Positions 28,066 to 40,000 of a DNA stretch of 64,000 nucleotides are shown here, one piece after another. The notes beneath the pieces were generated by a model. That model was not told where the DNA came from. It worked only from the letters and a program-made list of their open reading frames with translations, and made no database searches. The stretch lies in contig VXAU01006136.1 in the NCBI GenBank assembly GCA_013399695.1, forward strand, positions 62,001-126,000. The letters run 5' to 3'. Numbering within the stretch: the stretch's first letter is position 1; each line of letters begins with the position of its first letter. Origin of the DNA: Formicarius rufipectus (Eukaryota; Chordata; Aves; Passeriformes; Formicariidae). The position numbers were made by a program, and so were the translations under genes.

Positions 28066-31000
28066 GTGAGGCGGCCGGGGGGCAGCCGGGACGGGGGGAG
28101 AGAGACAGAGAGAGAGCCGGGCCGCCTCAGCCCCGCGGGTGCCCCCCCGTCCCGGGAATGGTGTCCCCGGAGGGGTGTCCCGGGCCAGGCTGTGCCGCGG
28201 CTCCCCCGGGGGACCTGCAAGGCCCCTGGCTGCGCCCCCCGACCCTGCTGCCGGGGATGGGGGTGCGAGGCCGCCGGGACTCCCCGGGCCGGGGTCTGGT
28301 GCCTCCTGCGCTGCCCCGGGGAGCCCGTGGGTGTCCCGGGAGCCCGTGGGTGTCCCGGGAGCCCGTGGGTGTCCCGGGAGCCCGTGGTGCCTCCTGCGCT
28401 GCCCCGGGAGCCTCTGGTGCCCCGGCGGCCGGGCAGGAGCGGCCGCGCTGCCTCGTGGGGTGTCCGGTGCTGGCGCTTCCAAAACAGCCTCACAGTTCTC
28501 AGAAAGGGGAGCTGAGGATCCGACAGAGGGGAAGTTGCCTTGGGCTCGCACCAGTTTCTGGCTTTCAGTGTAATAAGCAGGCATGGGAGTCATTTAGGAT
28601 GGACGCCTGGCTGTGGTGCTGTGGTCTGCAGCACGCTGTGACTTGTGGCTTCAGTGCTGGATTGTGGGTCTGGGTCATAGAGTGTGTTTCGGATCTCCTA
28701 CAGAATCACGATGGTTTGGGTTGGAAGGGACCTTTAAAGGGACCATCGTGTTGCAACCCTCTTGCCATGGACAGGGGTACAGTATCTCCCTCTGTCGCGT
28801 TCGGTGAAGGTCTTAAGGGCTGGATAAAGTGATTATCATCCAGGAATTTCCCGGTTAATTTATTAATTGCCATGAAACTAAGGAGAAATTCAGCTGTTAC
28901 AATGTTTGCAAAATGTTACAAGCATATAATTTTGAGGACAGCCCTTCCACATCTCGCAGACTTACTTTTCAGTTTTCACCTGGATTGGCAAACATTTCAG
29001 TACTACATTATCAGGGCAGAAGGAAAGGTCAGCTGTGAATCATGCAAAGAAAGAGAAAGCAAGTTTAGGGTATGAAATAGAAATTACATGGTTATTAGCT
29101 GAAACTAACATAATTGAAGTACTAGTAGAAAACTACTGAAGAGCAAATAGAAATACCTTCAGGCTATTTAACAGAGTAAACCTAGCTTTCAACATTGTGA
29201 GTTGTCTAGATTCCTTTTTTCTTTTTTGTTGTTTTTTTGTTTTGTTTTCTTTTTAATTGGTTCATTGTTCTTTAGCATTTTGAATGCCTTGAAGATTCTT
29301 CATCATACAATTTGGAAACTGTTTCTAGAGAATGTTCTCTAATAAAAAGTACTTAAATTGAGGTACTCTGAGATTAGTGAAGCTATTTGTTGAACAACTA
29401 TTTTTGTTTCCTCCGTGGATGACCTGTATTGGAGACCTATAACTGTTCTGGCAAATCTGCCGTGTTAGCTGAGCTTTACTGGTAAGTACTCTTGTGAACA
29501 TGAAAACCATAAAAGACACATTTGAATATTGTATTTCTCTGATGCAAACACAAATCAGGGGATTAGGCTTCAAATAATGACAGGCCTGTTGGAAGCAAAT
29601 TGAAAATTTACTTAGATTTGAAATGAATGAGGCAATAGGATGAATTAAGGCCAGTAGAAGAGAAAACACAAATAGCTTACATTCAAGCAGATCAAGAAAG
29701 CATTTACTCTTTTATTTGAAAATTACTGGGCTTTGTGTTAATTTCTTGTGTGATTTAAGCTAATCCTTAAAGAAGCCCTGAAGTACTTAATATTTGTTTT
29801 GTAATGGATTCCAGTCATAGCTGTATTTTGAAATTTCACTTGTTTTTTAGAGGTATACAGCCTTTTTCAAATAGTTAAAAGGAAGGTTCTAGTTAAAAAA
29901 AAAAACTAGACCTATTAGAGTGGGACCAGTGGAGGCCACAAAGATGATCAGGAGGCTAGAGCACCTCTACTGTGAAGGCAGGCTGAGAGCTGGAGTAGTT
30001 CAGTCTGGAGAAGGCTTCCAGGAGACCTCACTGTGGCCTTCCAGTGCCTGAAAAGAAGGGAACAGGACTGTTTACAAGGGACTGTAGGGGTAATAGTTTC
30101 AAACTGAAAGAGGGCAGGTTTACATTAGGTGATAGGAACAAGTTCTTAACTGTGAGGTTGGTGAGGCACTGCAACAGGTTGCCCAGAGAAGTTGTGGATG
30201 CCGCATCCCTGGACGTGTTAAAGGCCAGATTGGATGGGACGCTGAGCAACCTGTTCTAATGAAAGGTGTCCATGCTCACGGCATAGGGTTTGGAACTAGA
30301 TGATCTTCAAGGTCCCTTTTAACCCAAGCCATTCTGTGATTCTGTAAAATTTTTAATGGGAAAATAGGCCAAGCTCTATCAAATTAGAAAAATGATCAGA
30401 AACATCTCCATTTCAGGTTGATGTGAAATATAGAAATACTATTCTGTGATAATATAATCTTTACTACTGAGTCTTAGTTATAGGAGGGGATATACTGAAA
30501 AAAGATATGGAACTTTGTACTAGATTTTTTATACAAAACTAATTTTCAGTAAAACAGGAGAGTGATACCTTCCATATTTGGTGGAATCTATGAAGAATAG
30601 CCCTACCAAAAAAAAAAAAAAAGGCTAGCTTCACATTTGAACAGCTATATATGAAAATATAGATTAAAATTAGTAGTTAAGAAAGCCAGTAGTTTTCATT
30701 GTCATAGGAGATGCTCACAGTTGTTAATTTACCTTGTTACATGCAACCTGACCAGTATTTCATTGCTTGTGAGTTGGCTTGTTTCTCAGACTAAGGAAAA
30801 ATATGAGTGTTCTTTCTGACCCTACGACCTTGTAGTTCTTTCATCTGCAAGGAAAAGAGTTCTACTCATTTGTACAATGAAAAAGTCATAGCCTAACTAG
30901 ATTCCTGTATGTTTTAAAAACAACTTATGGCTGGGAAAGTGTAAGAAAAAGCAGCCACTGCATATTGCCAAACAAATTTTACTGGCTTTCTTAAGGCATG

Positions 31001-34000
31001 TCAGGTGTTATTTTTTTAAACTATATTTTATTTACTAAATACTAATGAGAGTTATCAAAGAGTGTGCTTGTTAGATTATCTTGGGCCATCTCTGTACTGT
31101 TTTTCTGTCATTCTTCATCTTCTCTGTCAGTTCTGTTCTTTTATTGCAAATGACTGCTATTCTTTCATGTTTTCTTCAGCATATGCTTTCTTATGTTTCA
31201 TTTTGCTTCAGTCCCCTTGCTTAGCATTTCCTTTAATTGCTTTCTCCATGTTCTCACAAACATGTATGTATTTTCACTCTGCTGCTGCCACCAAATAAAA
31301 GACAATCTCCAGTTTTAACATAACCGAAAATGCCTGGATCGACCCAAAAAGGCAGAGAGCAGATTTAGTATTTAAACCTAAAACCCGAGGGGACTACCAC
31401 CACCCCCTAGTCATGGCTGATATATTTTCCTTTTTCCATTATTTATTGAATAATCTTGACAAAAAGCAGGTACTTCTTACTTGCTACAGAAATTCTTTCA
31501 CTCTTTCAACTAACAGTCCTTATTTCTGGTTATGTATTTGGCAGAAGGGCTGATGCATCTTTAAAAGCAAGTGGTTTTAGGAAGGATTCCCCTCAGTCCA
31601 TAATGACTGCAGAAAGGAGAAGGAACTTTTATTTCCAAGCTTATTCTGCCATTGTACTTTTCCACTTCTTTCTCTCACCACACAGTGCTTTGGTGGTTGT
31701 GGTGGAACTGTGTATTGCTGATGCTGTGCAGTTCTGGCTGGCTCATTGCAGGGAGGGGAAGGGTAATTCCACTGACGTACTGTATCCCCTGGGATTTTGA
31801 CTCATTCGTTGCAATAAATAGTGTGTTCTTTGGTGTGTTATTTAGGTTATTCCAAGCAACGCTGTTATGGAATAATCACAAATTATTTCAAGGTTTTTTT
31901 GTTCTTCAGAGCCCTAGTAGGCTGTGTACTCTGAAGTCTTAACTTCGATGATAAAAGGAAGATTTGTAGGCTCATGGAGATGTTGCATTTGATTTATATG
32001 CAAGAATTTACCAATACAACTGCTGGGATAAGAGATGGTACAGTCCCTGCCTCACCATCCAAAAATAAATGTGAGAGTGTCAGTATTATTCAAAGGAAAA
32101 GCTCCTGTTGTTTTAGAACTCAAATGGGATTGTTTGGAAATGTGCAGTTGCTTCTTGTATATCTATATTCCATACTATACTTCAGTTCTGGATGGTTTGC
32201 TTGGCAAAGGTAGTCCTGCTCACTTAGATGAACACAGAACAAGATTGTAACAGACTAGGTGGTAGCAAATGCTTTGATTACATTGTAGTGTGTGCATATT
32301 TGAAGTGTACACAGATTTATACGCTTGTAGTTTTAACTGCAATTGCATCGAGATGACATGATGAGTGCCTGAAAAAAAGAAGTCAGTAATAGGAAACACT
32401 GTTTTCCAGCACTGTTGTTAAACTACAGTTGTGACAGCTAACTTGATACTGTTCCTCTAAGGGCTTTCAAGGTTTGTTGCAAATTATCCTGTAATTCAAT
32501 GTTCTCCCTTCTCTCCCATCCTCTTTGAGCCCTGGTTTTCTTCAGTTTAAATATGTCAGGTACTGAAGTTGGCGCAGGGCAAAGTCCAAGGGTAATTGAA
32601 AAGTTTGTTCTGACTTTTGAAAATAGCTCTGTATGTTCATGCTCTGGCAGAGCATAAAACAAAGAAACCCAGCCTGCTGTGTTAGAGTACCTGTGTCAGA
32701 TAGGTCTGTCTGGCATTTGCATCAACTTCCTTTTACAAGTGAAAAGAACAGCTATTTTGCTTTAGGCAGAAGAAAGTTTCTCTGACATACCTATTTAGTT
32801 TGCAGGCACTAATAACAATACCCAGCTGCCCTGGTTCCTCTTGACTTCCTGCCACCTTTCCATAGCCTCCTGAAGAGATGGGAAGATGACCATGCTTTGC
32901 CTTACTTTGTTCATGCTCTTTTTACCCATTCCTCAACATCTGCATACTGGGCACAAGGCCTGTCTCTCCTCTGGCCTGTAAAGGCTCTTTGGTTGGAATC
33001 AACTTTCCCATTTACTGCTAGGCAGATGAGTTGTGTTCTACAGTGAACCCTAGCATTGCTTCTTCTCAGGACCTCCCTTTCCCTGACTTTTTTGCTACAT
33101 AAGCTTTAGCTTTGTAAGGTGACCTTCAGCTCTCTCCAGTGATGACGCTTATCAGCCTACTCTTCTGTTTACAGATTTTTCAGTCTGAGTGATTCCCATG
33201 TTTGCCTTTAACCTAAAGAAGAAATTACAGCATGTATTACTAGAAGATAGTAAAGGAGACAACAGAAAACTAAGCATATAGCTGCTTGAAGAGTTACCCA
33301 AAGTCTGTCATGTGTCAGTCCTTTAAATAGCCTCAGTACCTGGCAGATGAAAAACATGTTTTTAAACACTGTGTTCCAAGTTCCTGAAATGACTTAATCT
33401 CTAAATAGTAATGTAACAACTTCTTTTCATAGAATGAGGGGGGGAAAAACCCAAAGTTATTTCGCTGCTAAAATTCTGGTTCTGCTAATGTGTCTTCTGT
33501 TCCCACGATAAATATCCCTAGCACATTATGAAGACTGACCTAGTGTGCAGTGGTGCAAAGTCTAGCTGGAGGCTGGTAGCAAGTGATATAGGCCCGTGGT
33601 TGATGCTGTTCAGCATCTTCTTTAATGACCTGGGTAATGGTGTTGGGGGCCAGAGTGTACCCTCAGCAAGTTTGCTAATGATAATGCCAGTGGTCTGTGA
33701 AGCCATTACAGAGGGACTATTTGAGTTTATCCCTTAAAACTTTTCAAATAATTCTGAGAACTCTAATGATTTTTTAACTCTTTTCACTTTTCAATTACAA
33801 TAGTGATTTGATCAGTCATGAATAAAGAGCTGATGTAATCATGTTCCATTTCAGGGAAGGTTGAATTAGGATTGTGAAGTTTTGGGAGTTTTGTTTGTTT
33901 GTTGTTTTGGAAAGCAGTTTACCTTTCTCTTTGTTCTTCAGATTATTAGGATTAAGACATTGGTATGTTTCTTTAAACAACAGTCCAAATGAAACTCTGA

Positions 34001-37000
34001 GCAATCTAGTGCCCTTACTTCCTGTTCATTTCATGCTTGGGATTGATTCTATTCCAAATGGGTGATGGACATTGTGTGTCTTATAAAGGATTGCATACTT
34101 GTGCTTTTGTCTTCAGACTTGTGATCCACTGAGTCCTAGTGCTTTTCTTATGCCATCTCCAGGATTAGTTGCCCAGAGAGTCAGTTTTGAAAACTTCTGC
34201 AACTTTTTCAATTTTTAGGTGGAAAAGAAAGTCAAGAGTAGTTTACAATCCTTTGCAGTTGCTAGGGCATGCTGTGTTCTACAGTTGCTTTCAGTAGGAT
34301 TTGTATAGATTGTCTTCTGGACCAGGTAAGGAAACTATTTTCTAAATTTTATGTCAACGCTCAGATCTGTTGGAGCTGTACACTGAAAGAGGTGTAGATA
34401 ATTTCCAGAAGAATAACATGAAAATATTTAGTTGTAAGCTTTTGTAAAACTCCAGTTAGTTCTCGTGCCTTTTCTCAGTACATTAACATTAGTGTTATCT
34501 CCACCGTAAAACTGAACCTGATGGAGAAGTATAAAATTAATTTTTTTAAATTGCCATAATATTGCCTTGACATTTCAGTATTGGATAGGAAATACCTACT
34601 TATGTTTGTTTGTTTCCCTTGCCCCCTTTCTTCTCCACCATAGAAATCCGCTATGCAACTGTATACTGGAATAGAGCTGAAAAAACACTTCAGGTCAGGA
34701 ATACACTGGACAGGAGTGGAGATGCTTATGGTTTCTACAACAACAGTATACAGACAACAGGTTGGGGAGTCCTGGAGATCAGAGCAGGCTATGGCAGCCA
34801 GACCTTAAGAAATGAAGATATCATGTATGCTGCTGGCTTCTTGGAAGGTTATCTCACAGCTCCGTAAGTATCTCAGGAAGTAGCTCAATTTATGACACTT
34901 CAAGTGTATTTCTGTAGTTGTGAGGTTTATTTGTTTGTTTTCATTTCCCTAAATTCCCATCTATTTAAATTAACCAAACATTTTGCACTTCTGTGCTGTT
35001 TTTTTTTTAATTAGTAGCAGGCATGAAGTTATCGGATCAAGATGTTCCCTCTCCTTGTCATTCTGCAAGCTCTCCTAACGCTTCAGTGAGAAGTATCTGT
35101 TACTGATTAACTAATGTAATTACAAAATAGTGTATGTGGAAGGATGCACATACACCCTGTGTTGCAAATAATTGCAAAAGAGTAGCTATTTCCCCAGCCT
35201 ATAGTTAAGTGACTGTCCAACAGCAAATGAGACTGCTGAGAGCAGATGCGGCAGGGAGAAGTCTTGCTAGTGAGGTCTGCAGGATTTCCTTAAGCACCTT
35301 TTTCAGCAAATGCTGTCAAGAAACTGCTGGGGAGCAGATACTGAAACTTCACAGCATGGGGAGTTGTCTTGGCCAACTTAAAAGAAATAAAAATAATCTG
35401 ATAAGCCTGAAGGCAGTCTGGTGTATGTCTAGAACGGTCAGTGCTCTCCTGAAAGCCCTAAGGGACCGAAGCTTTCCCACTGTGAAAACTGACTGAATTT
35501 TTAAAATTTTGTATTTATTATGAATCCAGAGCAGGGCTTTGTTTGCTTTTTTCCCCAAAAGAAGACAAGAACAAACAAAAAAAAATCCCCCAACCCCAAA
35601 ATACATAACCCCAAAAAAACAGCCAACCAAAAAAAAAAAAAAAAACCCCAAAACAAACCTTGTTCTTTCCTTGACTAAGTTGAACAACAGAATGACCCAA
35701 TGAAATACTCACTGGTGGCAGTACTAGGTTGGACTTGATGATCTTAAGGGTCTTTTCCAGCCTAAATGATTCTGTGTAGCTGGTGATATAGCTAAGAAAA
35801 TTACACATGGCTTGCTGTTGAACAAGCTCCATCTTTTCCTGTAGCTAAGTTGATAGAGGAAAAGAAAAATTCCCAAATTCTGATGCATGGCTGGGGAATA
35901 GTTGGGAGAGGATTGTGATGGCTGCAGTGACATGAATTTGGCTTTACAAGCTTTGCTTTCAGAACACTGAAATAAATACCCATAGGCTGTGTCAGACGGG
36001 CCAGTAAGGGAAGGTTGTCTAAACATTTGTTAATATTTATGTTAATATTTATGGATAGTTCTCCATTCATATGATAATGTCACTCTCTAGTAGTCTCTGT
36101 TGGCAAGGCAGCTAGGTCTCTGGAAGCATACAAAGGAAATTCAATACAGTAATACTTGTCAAAAACACAACAATTCTGAGAGAAAGAGTAAAGGAATCCT
36201 AGAGTTTTGAGGACCCAACCCGTACTCCAGGCAGGAAACAAAATTAAATACATGAGAGAGCTAAATGTATATTATTGGATTATTTGGGAAGAGAGGTTCT
36301 TGTTTTGCACAATTCAATCAGTTTATGTAAAGTATGTCTGGATCTGGGGTATGCTAGCGTAACATTTAGAATATTGTTAAAATTGGATATTGCTCAACAT
36401 ATTTTTTTTCCACAAAGATTTTACCTAGGTGTATTCATCTTTTAAGTGGTTAAGCGTAAGCTTTGTCATACTACAGGTAGCTCAGGCCATGCTATGCCTG
36501 CTGACATGTCAAGTAGTGTTCTAGTAGCAAGAACTCACATCCTGTTCCTCTTTTGCTTCCACTGTAGATTTGTGTGTCTTCCTGGCTTTTAGACAAACTT
36601 GTGTATATGCCTGTTCTTTTCAATGTGATTTGAATGTGAAACAGTGTCTGCAGAGGCTTATATCCTGTCATAGCCTATGCAAAGTTGTAGAGAAAGGAGA
36701 TTTTCCCCTTTGGTTTTTATTTTCCTCCCATGGGTGTTAAGTGAAGATTTACAGAAGTGAAGTTATGCAAGTCATTCTGCTCAAGACTTTCACCTTCTCC
36801 AGGTTAGGTGCTTACTAAGGTTGGTTCCTAGCCCTGGGTGTTGTTGCTGTAGGGCTATCAGCACTGTGTGGCCCTTTGAAGAGAAGTAAATATAGCAGGA
36901 ATAGTAATGAACAGAGATCCTAAAATCTGTGGAAGAGAAGCTGAGGGTTTGTATCAATGTGGAAAAGTAGGGCTTGAGATTTGGCTTTTAAGTAAAGTGG

Positions 37001-40000
37001 GAAATTCAACTGTTTTAAAGGAGGTTAAGTGCAAGAGTGGGTCAAGATGCAAAACCGGAAGTAGCTAAAGCCTTTTTTTGGGGGGGAAACTTTTTGAGAA
37101 CATTCACAGAGAAATCCTCTGACAGGTGCAAGACTTAAAAATGCTTGCCACCTCTGAAATGGCTATCGAATATTATACATACCCTCTGAATTTGGGTTTT
37201 TTGCTATATCTCTGCCCCATTGTACACCAGTAAATGCAGTGGAAGCTTATTTCTCACTGGGAGCTACAAGCATAAGCTTTTTTCTGTCAGGTCATGTAAA
37301 GCTATTTTAGATAAAGAAGGTTTTTCTGGAAGCTAAGAATACCTTTTCAAGATGCTTCAAATAAGGAGCAGAAATGAATTAGTGATATACCCTCTTCACT
37401 TCTGAGAAGACAGAGAACCTACCTGCATGACCTTGGTGGTGTTTTATTTGGCAAACTGCAGCTAATGAGTCCTTTTAAACATTGTGTTTGCAATTTCATG
37501 ACTCGCAGAAGCAGTGAGAACTTAGTAAGTCTGCAGATATTAAGATTGCTCTTAAAGCTCCATTTTCCTTCATTTTGCCTAGAAATTCACAGGATCCTAA
37601 TTAACACGCAGGCAGAAGTTCTATCTTTGGTCTTCTGAAGTAACACTGTGAACAGCATTTCTCAATCTGTAACTCTATTCCCATCAGACTGCTACCCCAT
37701 TCTGCCTGTCTTCAGGGAAACTCTCTAGCACCATGACAGTGTCCCTTATGAGAAGGGGTCTTTAAACATTCATTTCAGTTTTGCACACATTGGTGCCCAC
37801 AGTAGCTGCACTCAGCTCCACCTGCCTTTTGCAGGGCTTGGTAACAACAAGGGAGACTATGAATACGTGTTTAGCTTTGGGGAAGGCTTTGTTTACATCA
37901 ACAGCTGCTGGAGTGAAGACTTGTGTCTGTTGCCTGTAAAATCTCAGTTGGCTCAGTTGCAGCCCTGCAATGTGAAAACCTTGGGTATGCTAGGTAATTG
38001 AAGAGCCCTTTAGCACATGGCTGCTTGTTGTCTTAACAGCTCCAAGGTCTCCAGCTGTCTTGCATCAATATGTGGTAATGACTCACCCTAAAATCCTACT
38101 AGGAAGAGCTCTAATACGATGCATTAATAGGAAGGAAATATTGCTTGCCTGATCCCAGGTTGAAGCACAGGTTCCTGCAGAAGCTGTTGAGTGAGCAGGA
38201 GCTGCAGCCTGATGGTGCCTGAAATTTGGAAACCTTCAGGAATTCTCAGCTAGCTCAGTTCTCGCATTACACTTAGAGCATGAAGGAGAGTTTTGAGACA
38301 CAGCTAGGCCTCATCATGTGAGCAAAAGAGTGACCAAGTACCTCTCTTAAAAGTATATGCTTTGCCCTTAGTAGCAACCTAAGCAGACTGTAAAGCAACC
38401 AGACTAAAAAAAAAGAAAAAAAAAAGGCAGAATATGAAACATGCTAGAGCTGTTTTATATTAGTGGGAAAGAATTAATTTAATTTCTAGCTGTATAGGCC
38501 TGTTGTAGAAAAAGCAATCCTTCAGCCAGTCAGACCAGTTTACCAGTGATGGTAGAAACATAAGCCTTTTCTGGATCATGCTTCATCTTTCTAATGTTGG
38601 CACCTGATTCAGATAGTAGCTGTATGTTTTGAAAACGCATAGTTAGAGACTGGATAAAGCAAATGCTAATTTCTAGTGTCTGGGGATCCAGACACTTGTT
38701 TTTATGCCCAATCTCTTACCTCTCTGTAAGGTTAAGTTCTGTCATCTAGCCAAAGGTATTTGCTCCAGTTTTCTTGGGTATGAATTCTCTTTCCCCACTG
38801 CAAACAGAAAAACATTGAGGCCTTACTTTACTCAGTAGTAGAGCACATCCAAATCTATGACAGTATTTTAAATCAGTTCCAGTTGGGGTCTGCCAGGTGC
38901 CTAAGAGCAGTATTTAAATTTGAAGCAACATTAGTTTTACTCTTCTGATGTCATCTTTCTTAGCACTTTGACGGAGGGGGTCTGCTTTTCTGTTTTTAGG
39001 CTTTGAATTCTTGTCCCAGATTTGTAATTGCCTTACACTTTCCTTTAAATGTAGTTGCAAAGCCTTACCCTACTATAATGATCCAGTTTAGTTCAGAGAA
39101 TAATACTCTTACAAAACCTGCAAGCTAGATACATAGAAGCTCAACTAAAGCAAAAGTACTAAAGAGACCTACTAGGAAATTCTTGGAAACACTGGTTATT
39201 AAAAAACTCCCAATCAATACCAGGAATTGTCTGCCCTCTGTTAGCAGTATAAACCCAAAGGTCATTAAAGAAACCTGTTTTCAGTCCCCTGGTTCTGAAC
39301 GAACACAATCTCTACATCAGTCATCACAGCTTAAAGATACTACTGCTGTAAAATCTGCCTTGTGTTGCATAACCTTTAGGTGCAAAATGGAGAGTAGAGC
39401 TGATGCTCTTGCCCTAGGCAGTGGTTAGAGCAGTGTCTCAGCTGTTTATCCTCCTTGTCTGGTTCTGATCACTAAATGGCCATCTGCCAGGTGGACCAAC
39501 TTGTGCTATTTGTTCCACTTTAGTGACATAAGTGCTCGTATTTGTTTCATGGAGTATGCTAAGCTTTAATTTCCTTCCTTAAATTAGTTGGGATTTTTAT
39601 TTGCAAAATTCTTTGTGGAGAATATTGGTCTCTCTCTTCAACTTTCTTGTCCTCTTCAGGAAGTAGGTTGTGATTATGTTGTGTAGTCTTATGTTTCATG
39701 GGAGATAGGAAACCCTAGAACTAAAATTGATGTTTAGCTGCAGTTTCATGAAAGGTGTAATGGTGCAAAGCTGCTGAATGCTCCTCTCTCTTGCACCAGC
39801 ACCTCCCTCCATAGACCTGGTCCCTTCAACTTGTGTCTGCCTTTTCATGCATCAGTTAATCTACTAACACAGTACTGAGCTGCCTTGTTGTACCAACCCT
39901 GTTGTTCATCTGTCAATAGAACAATCTAATTCAAACTACAAACTGCCAGAAGAATAATTCAGATTTTGGATGAGTTTGTGTACTGCCTGAATGTGTGCAG

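Larger units (their letters stand above)
27720..28480 (+). promoter_or_regulatory. PLBD1: CpG island promoter of PLBD1
   Basis: A sharp rise in G+C with frequent CG dinucleotides spans the first exon and the start of intron 1. GC-box-like sequences occur at 27874-27883 (AGGGGCGGGC) and 27891-27900 (GAGGCGGGGG), about 80-100 bp before the ATG. No clear TATA box is seen. This is the usual architecture of a broadly expressed gene. Confidence 0.8.
28066..34643 (+). other. PLBD1: PLBD1 intron 1, 6.6 kb
   Basis: It begins inside the CpG island with a 19-bp minisatellite (28322-28378). It contains CR1 fragments at about 28700-28785 (-), 29918-30348 (+) and 33527-33690 (+), plus T-rich (29214-29255) and A-rich (about 30608) tracts. 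No further exon is recognised. Confidence 0.75.

Noticed and set aside
27427..28593. Several minus-strand open frames of 100-218 codons, rich in Pro, Arg, Gly and Ala
   Set aside because: They are mirror frames of GC-rich sequence with no domain, no splice support and low-complexity composition.
27711..28832. A long open frame (about 373 codons) covering PLBD1 exon 1 and running into intron 1
   Set aside because: It is open because of high G+C in the CpG island, starts at a non-ATG codon and reads through the GTGAGG donor that the rest of PLBD1 needs. Only 27978-28065 is supported.
35574..35660. Minus-strand G-runs considered as a G-quadruplex
   Set aside because: Loops between the G-runs are long and T-rich; the tract is better described as low complexity.
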